From NCBI RefSeq assembly GCF_009821115.1, contig NZ_VYTY01000016.1, positions 1-61,988 on the forward strand: 61,988 bases of DNA. Reading direction: 5' to 3'. Origin of the DNA: Nitrincola alkalisediminis (GTDB lineage: Bacteria; Pseudomonadota; Gammaproteobacteria; Pseudomonadales; Balneatricaceae). The translations under genes and the position numbers were made by a program. The notes beneath the pieces were generated by a model, which saw nothing but the letters and a program-made list of their open reading frames with translations, was not told where the DNA came from and ran no database searches. Below are positions 48,059-57,713 of this stretch, piece by piece (position 1 is the stretch's first letter; the number at the start of each line of letters is the position of its first letter).

Positions 48059-50014
48059 TTAGCTCTTACGGTTTAAACGATGTTCAATCAAATCATCAAC
48101 CACCGATGGGTCAGCCAGCGTCGAGGTATCCCCCAATGCACTGAAATCATCTTCAGCAATTTTACGCAAAATACGACGCATAATCTTGCCTGAGCGTGTT
48201 TTTGGCATGCCAGGGGAGAATTGAATTAAGTCAGGTGATGCAATTGGACCGATCTCACTGCGAACCCAATTACGCAGCTCTTTCATAAGCTCATCAGACT
48301 GCTCATAGCCCGCTTTCAAGGTCACATACACGTATATGCCTTGACCTTTGAGTTCGTGCGGATACCCCACCACGGCAGCCTCAGCTACGGCTGGGTGTGC
48401 AACCAACGCCGACTCAACCTCAGCCGTACCCATACGGTGACCGGACACATTGATTACGTCGTCCACGCGGCCTGTGATCCAGTAGTAACCGTCCTCATCG
48501 CGACGTGCGCCGTCACCTGTGGTGTAACTACCTTTAAAGGTTGAGAAGTAGGTCTGCACAAAACGCTCGTGATCGCCAAAAATACTGCGGCTTTGACCAG
48601 GCCAAGAGTCTGTAATGACCAGATTGCCTTCACCTGCTCCAACAACTTCTTTGCCTTCATTATCAACAAGGGCTGGTTGAACACCAAAGAATGGACGTGT
48701 CGCTGAGCCTGGCTTCGTCGGCGTCGCACCCGGTAATGGCACAATCATGATGCCACCGGTTTCTGTCTGCCACCATGTATCCACGATTGGACACTTGCCC
48801 TTACCAAAAATACGGTGGTACCAGGTCCAAGCTTCTGGGTTAATTGGCTCACCTACCGACCCCAACAGCTTCAAGCTGGATAGATCTGAATCGCCCAACA
48901 CATCCTCACCCTGTTGCATCAGCGCACGAATCGCCGTTGGAGCGGTGTAGAACTGGTTAACTTTGTGTTTTTCGATTACACGACCAAAACGACTGTTGTC
49001 AGGATAGCTTGGCACACCTTCAAACATCAGCGTGGTCGCACCGTTGGCCAAAGGACCGTACACAATATAGGAATGGCCTGTTACCCAACCCACGTCAGCC
49101 GTACACCAATAAACATCTCCTTCGTGATAGTCAAAGATGTACTCATGCGTCATGGACGCATAGACCAAGTAGCCGCCAGTGGTGTGCTGTAAGCCTTTAG
49201 GTTGGCCTGTTGAACCGGAGGTATACAGAATGAACAAGGGATCTTCAGCGTTCATTTCTTCAGGAGGACAATCAGTAGAAGCGGCCGCACAGACTTCGTG
49301 ACACCATACGTCACGGTTTTCGTGCCAAGCAACGTCTTTGGTTGTGCGCTGAACCACGATCACAGTTTCAATGCAAGAAGCGGCACCGTGCTCGTCAATC
49401 GCAGCATCTACGTTGGCTTTTAATGGCACTTGTTTGCCACCACGCAGTGAATAATTTGAGGTCACTACCAACTTAGACTTCGCACCGATAATACGGCTCG
49501 CTAATGCCTCTGGTGAGAAACCACCAAACACGATGGAGTGTATTGCACCGATACGCGTACAGGCCAACATCGCCACAGCCGCTTCTGGAATCATCGGTAA
49601 ATACAGGGTAACCACATCTCCTTTTTGGATGCCTTGCGCTTTTAGCGCATTGGCAAAGCGACAAACGCGCTCATGCAGGTCACGATAGGTGATTTTTTCA
49701 TCTTCTTCGGGATTGTCGCCTTCCCAAATAATAGCCACTTGATCACCACGTGTGGCAAGGTGACGATCTAGGCAGTTAGCAGACACGTTTAATGTGCCGT
49801 CTTCGTACCACTTGATAGACACATTATGTGGATCGAAGGAGGTGTTTTTAACGCGCGTGTATGGCTTAATCCAGTCAATACGCTTGCCTTGCTCTCCCCA
49901 GAAAGCTTCGGGATCGTTAATTGACTGCTCGTACATTGCTTCGTATTTAGCGTTATCGATATGTGCGTTTGCTGCAAACGCTGGATCTACCGGAAAAACG
50001 TTCTGATCACTCAT
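48059..50014 (-). CDS. acs: Acetyl-CoA synthetase (AMP-forming)
   Basis: Activates acetate to acetyl-CoA through acetyl-AMP. The 651 residues show the adenylate-forming P-loop [18 protein letters not shown] and the [10 protein letters not shown] acetate-site motif. The [22 protein letters not shown] hinge and the [11 protein letters not shown] tail with K610, the lysine acetylated in homologues, are also present. The length matches E. coli Acs (652). It lies next to the CrbSR pair and symporters. Confidence 0.97.
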   Translation of the reverse strand: MSDQNVFPVDPAFAANAHIDNAKYEAMYEQSINDPEAFWGEQGKRIDWIKPYTRVKNTSFDPHNVSIKWYEDGTLNVSANCLDRHLATRGDQVAIIWEGDNPEEDEKITYRDLHERVCRFANALKAQGIQKGDVVTLYLPMIPEAAVAMLACTRIGAIHSIVFGGFSPEALASRIIGAKSKLVVTSNYSLRGGKQVPLKANVDAAIDEHGAASCIETVIVVQRTTKDVAWHENRDVWCHEVCAAASTDCPPEEMNAEDPLFILYTSGSTGQPKGLQHTTGGYLVYASMTHEYIFDYHEGDVYWCTADVGWVTGHSYIVYGPLANGATTLMFEGVPSYPDNSRFGRVIEKHKVNQFYTAPTAIRALMQQGEDVLGDSDLSSLKLLGSVGEPINPEAWTWYHRIFGKGKCPIVDTWWQTETGGIMIVPLPGATPTKPGSATRPFFGVQPALVDNEGKEVVGAGEGNLVITDSWPGQSRSIFGDHERFVQTYFSTFKGSYTTGDGARRDEDGYYWITGRVDDVINVSGHRMGTAEVESALVAHPAVAEAAVVGYPHELKGQGIYVYVTLKAGYEQSDELMKELRNWVRSEIGPIASPDLIQFSPGMPKTRSGKIMRRILRKIAEDDFSALGDTSTLADPSVVDDLIEHRLNRKS

Positions 50015-50323
50015 GTATATGCCCTTAGCTTGAGATTTGTTTTTATACCGCCCGATACGCTGTCTTTTTTGTTTTTATTGCGACTAACGCAAAATTCGCA
50101 TGGCTTTAATACGTTTATACAGAAGCTTACCCTCGGCCTTAATTAGACATTGGTCTCACCAATCTTTAACTATAGAACTAAGACCGCGAATATGCGCGTA
50201 AAACGGCGCTAACGTAATGACCTACATTGAATTTCTCTTAAGTCGTATTTTTCGATAAATCCCCTCCGTTCGACTAATGTGCAAGCGCTAACAACCGCGC
50301 TCTGATGATCTAACAGCGCCGCA
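50015..50323 (-). promoter_or_regulatory. acs upstream region with candidate CrbR site at 50146-50155
   Basis: No gene in this 309-bp stretch. On the plus strand GACATTGGTC (within TAGACATTGGTCTCA) matches 8 of 10 bases of the GACTTTAGTC dyad found before both symporter units, with the GAC/GTC half-sites intact. It lies 132 bp before the acs start. A near-palindrome CGCGAATATGCGCG lies at 50185-50198. I see no convincing terminator for fleR here. Confidence 0.5.
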
Positions 50324-51724
50324 TCAAGACAATAGATCCTCTAAATTGATGCCCTGCTCACGCATTTTAGCTAATTTATAGCGCAAGGTACGAGGACTGA
50401 TGCCTAGATGCTCAGCGGCAAGCTTACGACTGCCTTTAAAGCTCACCAAGGCATCAATAATAATTTGATTTTCATGCTGACGTAAATCCTGATCCAGCGC
50501 CCCCCCTGTAGATGACTCAAGGATTGTAGGCTCCACAAGGGTGGGTTTTACGTCCTGCGACGGTGTTGATGTTGAGCCAAGGTGTCGCATTGGAATGCTG
50601 GCCACCCCCATATGCAAATCATCTGGTTGAATAACCGACCCCATTTGCAAAATCAACGCGCGCTGAACCGTGTTGTCCAATTCACGAACATTGCCAGGCC
50701 AAGCATAGGTTTGTAAGCGCTCACAGGCCGCCTCACTCAAACTCGCCAATGAACGCTTCATTTTTTTACAATGTTGAACGAGCAAACGCTTCGCCAGCGG
50801 TACAATATCCTCCACACGCTCACGCAGTGGCAGCCATTGCAACGGAAACACATTTAAGCGGTAATAGAGGTCTTCGCGGAATCGACCTTCTGCGACATAC
50901 TGCTCTAACTGTCGATTACTGGTGGCCAGGACACGTACATCCAGCTTGATCAGCTTGCGACTGCCAATTCGCTCTACCTCTTGCTCCTGTAACACTCGCA
51001 ACAGCTTAGCCTGCAAGCCTAATTCCATTTCACTGATTTCATCCAGCAACAAGGTGCCACCATTGGCCTGTTCAAACTTACCCGGCACACTGCTCAAGGC
51101 ACCCGTAAATGCGCCCTTCTCATGACCAAACAGTGTCGCTTCCAACATGTTTTCGGGAATTGCCGCACAGTTAATCGCCACAAAGGGGGCCTGCGCACGA
51201 GCAGAATGCTGGTGTATGTAACGTGCCAACACCTCTTTACCCGTTCCAGACTCACCCGTAATCATCACCGTTGAATCAGTTTGCGCCACACGCTGTGCGA
51301 TCTGCAACAAATGCTGACTGGCGGGAGACTCTGCAACAGGCGTATCCACCTGACCAGCCACCCAGCCTTTTGTGTGCGTCAGTACCAGCTCTACTAGCTG
51401 CTGCGGCTCGAAGGGCTTCATCAAATAATCCACGGCCCCTGAGCGTATGGCATCCACCGCACGATCAACCTGCCCATAGGCGGTGATTAACGCCACAGGC
51501 AGCAACGGAAAACGTTGTTTAATCTGCGCCAACAACTGATGGCCGTCCATCCCCGGCATATTGACATCGGTAACGACCATATCAACACGGGTATGCTCTA
51601 AACATACTAGGGCGTCTTCTGCTGACCCAGCCTCGACAAAGCCAATTTTGGCTAAGCTTAAGGTGTCGCACAAGGCCTCACGCAATCCCAAATCATCCTC
51701 GACGATTAACACCTTCAAGGACAT
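50324..51724 (-). CDS. fleR: Sigma-54-dependent response regulator FleR
   Basis: NtrC-type activator for class III flagellar genes (hook, basal body). The receiver has phospho-Asp D53 (VVTDVNMPG). The AAA+ domain has Walker A GESGTGKE at 157-164 and GAFTGA for sigma-54 contact. The C-terminal Fis-type HTH (SRKLAAEHLGISPRTLRYKLAKM) ends the protein. The frame opens at ATG 51736. The ATG at 51724 has GGGG at 6-nt spacing and gives MSLKVLIVEDD, so I prefer it (466 residues). Downstream of fleS. Confidence 0.95.
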   Translation of the reverse strand: MSLKVLIVEDDLGLREALCDTLSLAKIGFVEAGSAEDALVCLEHTRVDMVVTDVNMPGMDGHQLLAQIKQRFPLLPVALITAYGQVDRAVDAIRSGAVDYLMKPFEPQQLVELVLTHTKGWVAGQVDTPVAESPASQHLLQIAQRVAQTDSTVMITGESGTGKEVLARYIHQHSARAQAPFVAINCAAIPENMLEATLFGHEKGAFTGALSSVPGKFEQANGGTLLLDEISEMELGLQAKLLRVLQEQEVERIGSRKLIKLDVRVLATSNRQLEQYVAEGRFREDLYYRLNVFPLQWLPLRERVEDIVPLAKRLLVQHCKKMKRSLASLSEAACERLQTYAWPGNVRELDNTVQRALILQMGSVIQPDDLHMGVASIPMRHLGSTSTPSQDVKPTLVEPTILESSTGGALDQDLRQHENQIIIDALVSFKGSRKLAAEHLGISPRTLRYKLAKMREQGINLEDLLS

Positions 51725-51778
51725 ACGCAACCCCATTTTAATTTAATCACTGACATTTTCTGCCTTTCACGCTGAGCG

Positions 51779-52831
51779 CTAAGCTTTAATTGGTAAAATA
51801 AAGGTGGCACAAGTACCCTCTCCCAGCACGGATTGCAACTCAAAACGGCCATGGTGCGCCCTCGCCATCACCTGTGCGATGGCCAATCCCAAGCCCGTCC
51901 CATGCGTTTTAGTGGTAAAAAACGGTGTTTGTACCTGCTCAAGCAACTCCGGCGCAATACCAGGCCCCTGATCTTGTACCGACAGATGAAGACTCCCCTC
52001 CTCTTGCGCCAAGCGAATACTCAGCTCGGCTCCCGGACCCGTTGCCTGCAGCGCATTGTTCACAAGGTTCAATACCGCACCCAACAAAGCCTCTAGATTG
52101 CATTGAATGGAGGCATCGCCCGCCAGATTGATGAACTCACAATCCGCATCGTACTGACTCAACGGCTGATCCAGCAAGTCTTCAATGGCGACCAACAGAG
52201 CCTCTGCCGTCACTTGATTATCAAGGCGTGTTTCACCACGCGCAAAAATCAACATGTCGCGTACTTGTTGTTCAAGATGCGTTAGATTCGTTTTTACCTT
52301 GCCCGCAAACTTGATACGCTGCTCGTCTTGTAAACTCGGTGACATCAAATGGGATGCATAAATCAAGGCCGTGGATAAGGGTGTCCTCACTTGATGTGCC
52401 AAGGACGCCATCATTCGACCCATTTCAGATAAACGTTGATAATGATGTAAACGTGCTTGCAAATCCCGAGTTTGAGTCTGATCGGTAATAAACACCAGCT
52501 GCCCCGGCTCATCCGGTAAGGCCTCTGTCGCCAAACTCACGCGCTTGCCGTTTTTTAACGACACTTCATGACCATCATCGGGCCGTGGTGCAAAGCAGGT
52601 TTGAATAATCGACAACCAAGCCTCATCCTGCAACTGCGTTCCAAGCAACTGCTCCGCAGCGGGATTACACTCCGCAATACGGCCACGGTTGTCGATCACC
52701 AACACCCCGCCGGGCATTAAATCAATCAACTCACGCAGGCGTGCCAAGGCTTTTTTTTCCTCTTGCAGTGCCGCAACCTCATGCTCCAAGGCCACTATCC
52801 GTGCCTGCAACGCGTGCTCTGCCTCACTCAT
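51779..52831 (-). CDS. fleS: Flagellar sensor histidine kinase FleS
   Basis: Cytosolic kinase partner of FleR; no transmembrane helix is visible. The 350 residues have an N-terminal coiled coil (about 1-35) and a PAS domain (about 33-115: LMPGGVLVIDNRGRIAECNPAAEQLLG). HisKA follows with H146 (SLAHQVRTPLSTAL), then a HATPase with LNLVNNAL, DQGPGI and GTGLGLAIAQ. The start overlaps the fleQ stop by 4 bases. Confidence 0.93.
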   Translation of the reverse strand: MSEAEHALQARIVALEHEVAALQEEKKALARLRELIDLMPGGVLVIDNRGRIAECNPAAEQLLGTQLQDEAWLSIIQTCFAPRPDDGHEVSLKNGKRVSLATEALPDEPGQLVFITDQTQTRDLQARLHHYQRLSEMGRMMASLAHQVRTPLSTALIYASHLMSPSLQDEQRIKFAGKVKTNLTHLEQQVRDMLIFARGETRLDNQVTAEALLVAIEDLLDQPLSQYDADCEFINLAGDASIQCNLEALLGAVLNLVNNALQATGPGAELSIRLAQEEGSLHLSVQDQGPGIAPELLEQVQTPFFTTKTHGTGLGLAIAQVMARAHHGRFELQSVLGEGTCATFILPIKA

Positions 52832-54288
52832 GCTCGTGAAATTCCATACTTACGCATTTTCTCTACCAGAGTGGTACGTCGAATCTGCAACTGTTGCGCC
52901 GCACGCGCGACCACTTGGCCTGCGCCGTCCAATGCTTGCTCAATCAATTGTCGCTCTTGCTGCTCCAAAAAGGACTTTAGATCGATGCCCTCATCTGGCA
53001 ACTGCAAAGCAGTCACCAAGGATCCCCCCCCTTTTGAGTCGGTGTTGGCTGCCTGCAAGGCTGGTGATGGCATCACACACTCATCCTTCACAGGTGTCAG
53101 ATAATGATTTGGATTGGGCTCAGGGCAGTGTCGGAATTTTGGCGGTAACTCCGAGACACCAATCACGCGATTAGGGTGCAGAATCGACAGGCGTTCAATC
53201 AGGTTCGCCAATTCGCGCACGTTACCTGGCCAGGTATGGCAGCGCAGGGACTCCAGAGCAGCCGGATGAAACTGTATCGGATCTAAGCCCTGTGCCGCCA
53301 AACGTTGCACCAGTTCATTGATCAGCAACGGCAGGTCTTCAATGCGCTCACGCAGCGGCGGCACTTCGATAGGAAAGACGTTTAAACGATAATACAAATC
53401 CTCACGGAACTCGCCCTCGTGAATCATGGTTTCGAGATGCTTGTGTGTGGCGGTGATAATGCGTACATCCACCTCAATCGTCTTGCTGCCCCCGACCCGC
53501 TCAAACTGGCGCTCCTGCAGCACCCGCAGCAACTTGACCTGCATCGGCAAGGGCATATCACCAATTTCATCTAAAAATAAGGTGCCGCCATTGGCCATTT
53601 CAAAACGCCCCGCTCGGCTGCTAATCGCCCCGGTAAATGCGCCACGTTCATGACCAAACAACTCGCTTTCTAGCAACTCCGCTGGGATAGCACCACAGTT
53701 CACAGGGACAAAGGGCTGACCCTTCCGATCCGAATGTTCATGCAAGGCGCGTGCAATCACTTCTTTACCCGTACCCGACTCACCTGAAATCATCACACTG
53801 GCATCTTTACACGCCACCCGGTGCACAAGGCTTCGCACCTCACGAATTTTAGGGCTCTGTCCAACAAACCCCGCTAGGTCTTTTGCCCACAACTCCTGCG
53901 CAACCGAGCGCTCGCGCCAAACTGATGCTTGATGCAAGGTGTCCATTAAGGATTTATAACGAAAAGGGGGCGACCACAAACCCAGCACACCTAAATCCCG
54001 TGCGGTATCGGTTTCTAACTCTGTCCATTCACACAACAAGAGTTTGGGAATTAAATGCTGCTTGTCGGTTAATGCAGCCATGAGTTTAGCGGGCGACAAG
54101 GGCAAACGACTGTACCCCATCAACACCAATCCAATATTGGATAGATTGAAGGTATCACCCTGTTGCAACCACGTGACAAAGTCAAAATTATGACAGTGAA
54201 TATCCAGAAAGGCTAAGCAGGTTTGCACTGCTAAACGCCGCTCTGGATCGTCATCGAGAAGTAAAACGTCAAAATTATACGTCGTCAT
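52828..54288 (-). CDS. fleQ: Flagellar master regulator FleQ
   Basis: Sigma-54-dependent activator at the top of the polar flagellar hierarchy. The 486 residues contain an N-terminal FleQ-type degenerate receiver (no phospho-Asp context). AAA+ follows with Walker A GESGTGKE at 169-176, GAFTGA at 216-221 and the arginine-finger region. A Fis-type HTH at the end reads GQVVARAAQQLQIRRTTLVEKMRKYG. In Pseudomonas FleQ also binds c-di-GMP. It should act on the sigma-54 promoters of fliE, fliK and flhA described here, and FleN should restrain it. Confidence 0.95.
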   Translation of the reverse strand: MTTYNFDVLLLDDDPERRLAVQTCLAFLDIHCHNFDFVTWLQQGDTFNLSNIGLVLMGYSRLPLSPAKLMAALTDKQHLIPKLLLCEWTELETDTARDLGVLGLWSPPFRYKSLMDTLHQASVWRERSVAQELWAKDLAGFVGQSPKIREVRSLVHRVACKDASVMISGESGTGKEVIARALHEHSDRKGQPFVPVNCGAIPAELLESELFGHERGAFTGAISSRAGRFEMANGGTLFLDEIGDMPLPMQVKLLRVLQERQFERVGGSKTIEVDVRIITATHKHLETMIHEGEFREDLYYRLNVFPIEVPPLRERIEDLPLLINELVQRLAAQGLDPIQFHPAALESLRCHTWPGNVRELANLIERLSILHPNRVIGVSELPPKFRHCPEPNPNHYLTPVKDECVMPSPALQAANTDSKGGGSLVTALQLPDEGIDLKSFLEQQERQLIEQALDGAGQVVARAAQQLQIRRTTLVEKMRKYGISRA

Positions 54289-54318
54289 AGCCCAGTGTTC
54301 AGCAAATTGAATCGCACT

Positions 54319-54346
54319 AGGGTAACGTGTATCTGAGTTTTGTCAA
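54319..54346 (-). promoter_or_regulatory. Candidate sigma-70 promoter of fleQ
   Basis: On the minus strand a perfect -35 TTGACA (54341-54346) is followed at 16 bp by TACCCT (54319-54324), a weak -10. A sigma-70 promoter is expected for the top-level regulator, and no -24/-12 element is visible. Confidence 0.5.
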
Positions 54347-54404
54347 TCGTTTGACGGTTTAATCCCGGGCAATCGCACTAACTGATCAAATTCAGTGCCA
54401 ATCC

Positions 54405-54510
54405 GGGGTGGTGGTACCGCTTCCGTGGGACACGCTTTGCGTCATCCATGACCGCTCAACTGCCGCCGTCCTGGCGGCAGATGGTCCCTCGGCAGCGGTA
54501 CCACCACCCC
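54405..54510. repeat. Long palindromic element with GGA-loop hairpins (between fliS and fleQ)
   Basis: Outer arms of 17 bp pair perfectly (54405-54421 with 54494-54510, containing GGTGGTGGTACC). Read on the minus strand the stem continues through CCG-A-GGGAC/GTCCC-A-CGG. It ends in two hairpins: CTGCCGCC-AGGAC-GGCGGCAG, and GTC-ATGGAT-GAC. The layout (stem, second stem, two apical hairpins with GGA) equals that of the two 111-bp repeats near the right end, although the sequences differ. Probably a dispersed intergenic structured element. It fills much of the 472-bp gap 54289-54760. Confidence 0.8.
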
Positions 54511-54585
54511 TCTAGAAAAGGGTGCTAACCGAGAGAAGTGTCGGGCCTGTGTTCTCTCTCCGATAATCCTGATATGTGACGTTGG

Positions 54586-54783
54586 ATCAAGCGTCACTTG
54601 AAGTACCTAGGTGCAGAGATCAACCCAGACAAGCTAAACAGCTTAATAGAGAACAGAGATATGCTAGCAGAGAATTTAAGTGAACAGATCGCAGAGATTC
54701 AAAGAAAAGCCCCTAGGCAACGGAGTCACACTAGGGGCAAGGGAGGAGATGAGTACGTGACTAGCCGTTACGGTATTCGATAG
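54586..54783 (+). pseudogene. Possible small ORF or coding remnant between fleQ and fliS
   Basis: The frame directly after a TGA reads RWIKRHLKYLGAEINPDKL and continues NSLIENRDMLAENLSEQIAEIQ, charged and amphipathic like real helical protein. There is no ATG or ribosome-binding site; the only start is a TTG at 54598. The 3' part runs through the fliS terminator and the end of fliS on the opposite strand. It uses GAG far more than GAA. I do not recognise it; it may be a decayed gene or chance. Confidence 0.25.
54709..54738 (-). terminator. Rho-independent terminator after fliS
   Basis: On the minus strand GCCCCTAG and CTAGGGGC form a perfect 8-bp stem followed by TTTTCTTT, about 20 bases past the fliS stop. 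It closes the fliC-side transcript. Confidence 0.85.
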
Positions 54784-55156
54784 GCATTTCGTCCCAGCCT
54801 TGTTTGATTTCAAGAAGGAGATTCATGATTTCCTGTGCTTTTTCAGCATCGTTTAAGCGATTTGCTTGTAGCGATGTTTCCAACATATACACATAAAGCT
54901 TATCGAGATTACTAGCAACCTCTCCACCTTCTTCAAGGTTTAGGTTATCACGCAGGGCAATCAAGATATCATTACCCTTATTCAAATGTGCGGCACGCGC
55001 ATCAATTTCATTGCGCTCTATCGCCCCCTTGGCTTTGGCAAAGGCTTCCAACGCTCCAGTCAATAACATTGAAATAAGTTTGTGCGGAGAAGCGGTCTGC
55101 ACCGTTGAATGAATGTCGACTTGCTTATATTGCTGTAAAGCTTTAGGTGCGTTCAT
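54761..55156 (-). CDS. fliS: Flagellin export chaperone FliS
   Basis: Cytosolic chaperone that keeps flagellin unfolded for export. The 131 residues show the family pattern ALQQYKQVDIHSTVQTASPHKLISMLLTGALEAFAKAKGAIE and the helical remainder ending in IKQGWDEMP. It follows fliD by 22 bases. The usual downstream fliT is not here but at 59793, on the other strand. Confidence 0.94.
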   Translation of the reverse strand: MNAPKALQQYKQVDIHSTVQTASPHKLISMLLTGALEAFAKAKGAIERNEIDARAAHLNKGNDILIALRDNLNLEEGGEVASNLDKLYVYMLETSLQANRLNDAEKAQEIMNLLLEIKQGWDEMPIEYRNG

Positions 55157-55178
55157 AGTTAGTTACCAAAATCTGTTA

Positions 55179-57227
55179 TTAACGTCGCTTAGCTGTGAAA
55201 GGTAAACGATCAAGCAGTCCATCTAACTGATCGCCTGTCGCCTGAAAATTGGAGATTATACGCTCCATTGCAAGAAATTGTGCTTGTAGCTGAATAAATC
55301 GCCGATCCATGCGTGTATCTAACTTTTCTCGCTCATCTCCGATCAAGGTAAGGTCACGATTTAAGCTCGACTCTCGGCTATCAATCGCCCCATCCTTCGC
55401 CAAAAAGTTGGCAACCAGTCGATTCAATTCACCACTTAACCCTTGCGAGTAATCAATGGTAGCAGAATAAGGGACACCCGAAGCCGACTCGGATATTGTA
55501 AAATTAAGACCATAGGCCGGAGAGTTCAATGCAGGTAGCAAGACGTTTCCTGCACCAAAGCCAGCCACCCCATTAATGGTACCCACTACATCTTTACCCG
55601 CTTGTCCGGCTCTAACGGCCAAACCAATATTATCCTGCGCCTCGCCACTCACATTCGTAAAGACAACGTTTGACGATTTGCCGTACTCGCGAGAGGTAAA
55701 GGTAAACGATGAACTTGCCGTATCATACGCAACATCAATACCCGCTGTCGGGCCACTGAACTTAGAGTCGGCGTTTATCAGTGACTGCATATCAGCCGCG
55801 AGTTCTTCTGCCGTATTATAGGTTTTGTTCTGAGGTAACTGAATCAACCCAGACTCTATACCGTTAATCCTTAAGCGAAAGCTGAAATCATCCGTACCCG
55901 TTGAAAAGGCTTGAAAACCACTGTCCAACTCATTGCCTGTGTACTTGCCTTTTTCAGGTGCAGTGGTTATTTCTATCTCATACCGCCCCGCCTGAGCATT
56001 GCTTGCCGCGGTGCCTAAGGTTCCTGTCACAGATGATGAATTAGACTTAATCTGCGGTGAAAATATCGCAGCGAGCTTGTCGAAGTTGTTATTAATGGCT
56101 GCGCTAAACTCTTTTTCATTAATCGACAGCGTGCCATCCAATTCGGTTTTGATTCCCAAGGTTGCTAAAGACGAGAAATCTGAATTAACACCCGGCACTG
56201 AGGACACCAACATTTCACGTAAACGCGAAACCATGCTTTTCGCAATACCATCGGATGCCAAATCACCCTTGACTAACTGGTTAGTCTCATTACGACTATA
56301 CCCAGTCAAGTCTGTGGCTAACTTGTAAAAGGTATTAAAGCCCTCAACAAAATCACGAATGGCCTGTTCGCCCGTGCCTTTGTCTTCGGTAATGGAAAAG
56401 TTGATAATTTCACCTGGGCTTTGCTTATTGATCGTGAACTCAAGCCCTGCTATGACGTTTTTGATTTCGTTCGAATCACGCTTAATTTCCAATCCGTTGA
56501 TTTTCAAACTAGCATCCGTTGCAGCCTGCCCTTGCGTCAACGTTTTGCTGGTTTCGTTAAAATTAAACATCGAAGACAAGGCAGGCCCACTGCCGCCCGT
56601 ATCGGTCGCGGTAACGGACAACGCATTCGCCTCACCCGTCGGAGAGGAAATCATCAGACGAAACTGCCCACCATCCTGGATAATAGACGCTTGCACACCT
56701 GCGTTAGCACGGTTGATGGCATCTCGCACACCTTCCAAACTATTGTTCGTGGCATCGATGGTAATCTGTAAGGTCTCTTTAGACGTATTGCGGGTAAACT
56801 CAGTTTCCCCTGTGTTCCAAGTGCCAAAATTAATTTCTAAGGTACCTGTCCCGATTTCGGCCCGTCGATCCGAGACAATGCCAGTGGCTAATGACTGTGA
56901 CCGCGCTAAGGCTAGCACTTCGACTTGATAATTGCCCGTTACGGCATCGGCATCTAATTTGGTAGGCGTGACGGTATTGCTTTCGGTGAAAGATACACTG
57001 CGCGCACTAAAGGTATTCGGATCGCTTAAAGGACGCAATAAGCTTTGAAACTCAGATAAGCCACTTTTAAACACCCCATAGCCTGAAATCTGCGCTTCAA
57101 GATTGCTTTGCTTTTTATCCAAGCGCGATTCCGCAGGCTGACGCTCAATCGCAACCAAATCACTGACCAGTGTTTTGGTATCGATACCAGACCCTGCCCC
57201 TAACGCTGTGACCAGATTTGTACTCAT
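55179..57227 (-). CDS. fliD: Flagellar filament cap protein FliD
   Basis: Cap that folds flagellin at the filament tip. The N-terminal FliD domain (GIDTKTLVSDLVAIERQPAESRLDKKQSNLEAQISGYGVFKSGLSEFQSLLRPL) and the C-terminal helical domain (LDTRMDRRFIQLQAQFLAMERIISNFQATGDQL) are clear. The middle holds flagellin-IN-like motifs. At 682 residues it is longer than the typical 450-500, with the extra length in the exposed middle domains. It lies between flaG and fliS. Confidence 0.94.
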   Translation of the reverse strand: MSTNLVTALGAGSGIDTKTLVSDLVAIERQPAESRLDKKQSNLEAQISGYGVFKSGLSEFQSLLRPLSDPNTFSARSVSFTESNTVTPTKLDADAVTGNYQVEVLALARSQSLATGIVSDRRAEIGTGTLEINFGTWNTGETEFTRNTSKETLQITIDATNNSLEGVRDAINRANAGVQASIIQDGGQFRLMISSPTGEANALSVTATDTGGSGPALSSMFNFNETSKTLTQGQAATDASLKINGLEIKRDSNEIKNVIAGLEFTINKQSPGEIINFSITEDKGTGEQAIRDFVEGFNTFYKLATDLTGYSRNETNQLVKGDLASDGIAKSMVSRLREMLVSSVPGVNSDFSSLATLGIKTELDGTLSINEKEFSAAINNNFDKLAAIFSPQIKSNSSSVTGTLGTAASNAQAGRYEIEITTAPEKGKYTGNELDSGFQAFSTGTDDFSFRLRINGIESGLIQLPQNKTYNTAEELAADMQSLINADSKFSGPTAGIDVAYDTASSSFTFTSREYGKSSNVVFTNVSGEAQDNIGLAVRAGQAGKDVVGTINGVAGFGAGNVLLPALNSPAYGLNFTISESASGVPYSATIDYSQGLSGELNRLVANFLAKDGAIDSRESSLNRDLTLIGDEREKLDTRMDRRFIQLQAQFLAMERIISNFQATGDQLDGLLDRLPFTAKRR

Positions 57228-57281
57228 GCTCCACCTCGATGCCTGCTTAACTCATGTACGATCACTTACATTGAAGCTGTA

Positions 57282-57689
57282 CTAGGCCTTATCGTTAAAC
57301 AGTAAACCCACCATTCCCTCTAAATACTCCGCAAACTTTAGAGTTTCCTCCGTCGGAATTTGACGGATCACCTCACTGGTTTGCACATCCACTACGCGTA
57401 CCACGACTTTTTCTGCGCTATCGTCCACCGAGAAACTCAACGAACGCTGACCGTCTCGCATCATATCGTTTAGCTTATCAATTGCTTCTTCAAGTTTCTC
57501 AATCGAAAGGACCTTGTGTTCTTCCGTTGTTGGTGCATTTACTGAAGAGACGTTAGATGACTCGGAAGAGTTCTTAGTCGACATAGCCGACGAAACCTCG
57601 TTCGTCTCTACACGCGAAGACACCGAATCCGGTCGCGACTGGGACGCGGAGGGCGCGATTGCAGCGGCATTCATGCTTTCAATCGACAT
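57282..57689 (-). CDS. flaG: FlaG family flagellar protein
   Basis: The 135-residue protein has a Ser-rich variable N-terminus. The conserved FlaG C-terminal part follows (LNDMMRDGQRSLSFSVDDSAEKVVVRVVDVQTSEVIRQIPTEETLKFAEYL). FlaG proteins influence filament length in polar flagellates; the mechanism is not settled. It lies between fliC and fliD in canonical order, downstream of the fliC terminator. Confidence 0.92.
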   Translation of the reverse strand: MSIESMNAAAIAPSASQSRPDSVSSRVETNEVSSAMSTKNSSESSNVSSVNAPTTEEHKVLSIEKLEEAIDKLNDMMRDGQRSLSFSVDDSAEKVVVRVVDVQTSEVIRQIPTEETLKFAEYLEGMVGLLFNDKA

Positions 57690-57713
57690 AACACACCTCG
57701 CTGTTTAAAAGAT

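Noticed and set aside
56359-56928. 189-codon plus-strand frame opposite fliD
   Set aside because: Mirror frame of a well-supported gene, with no recognisable protein features or promoter.
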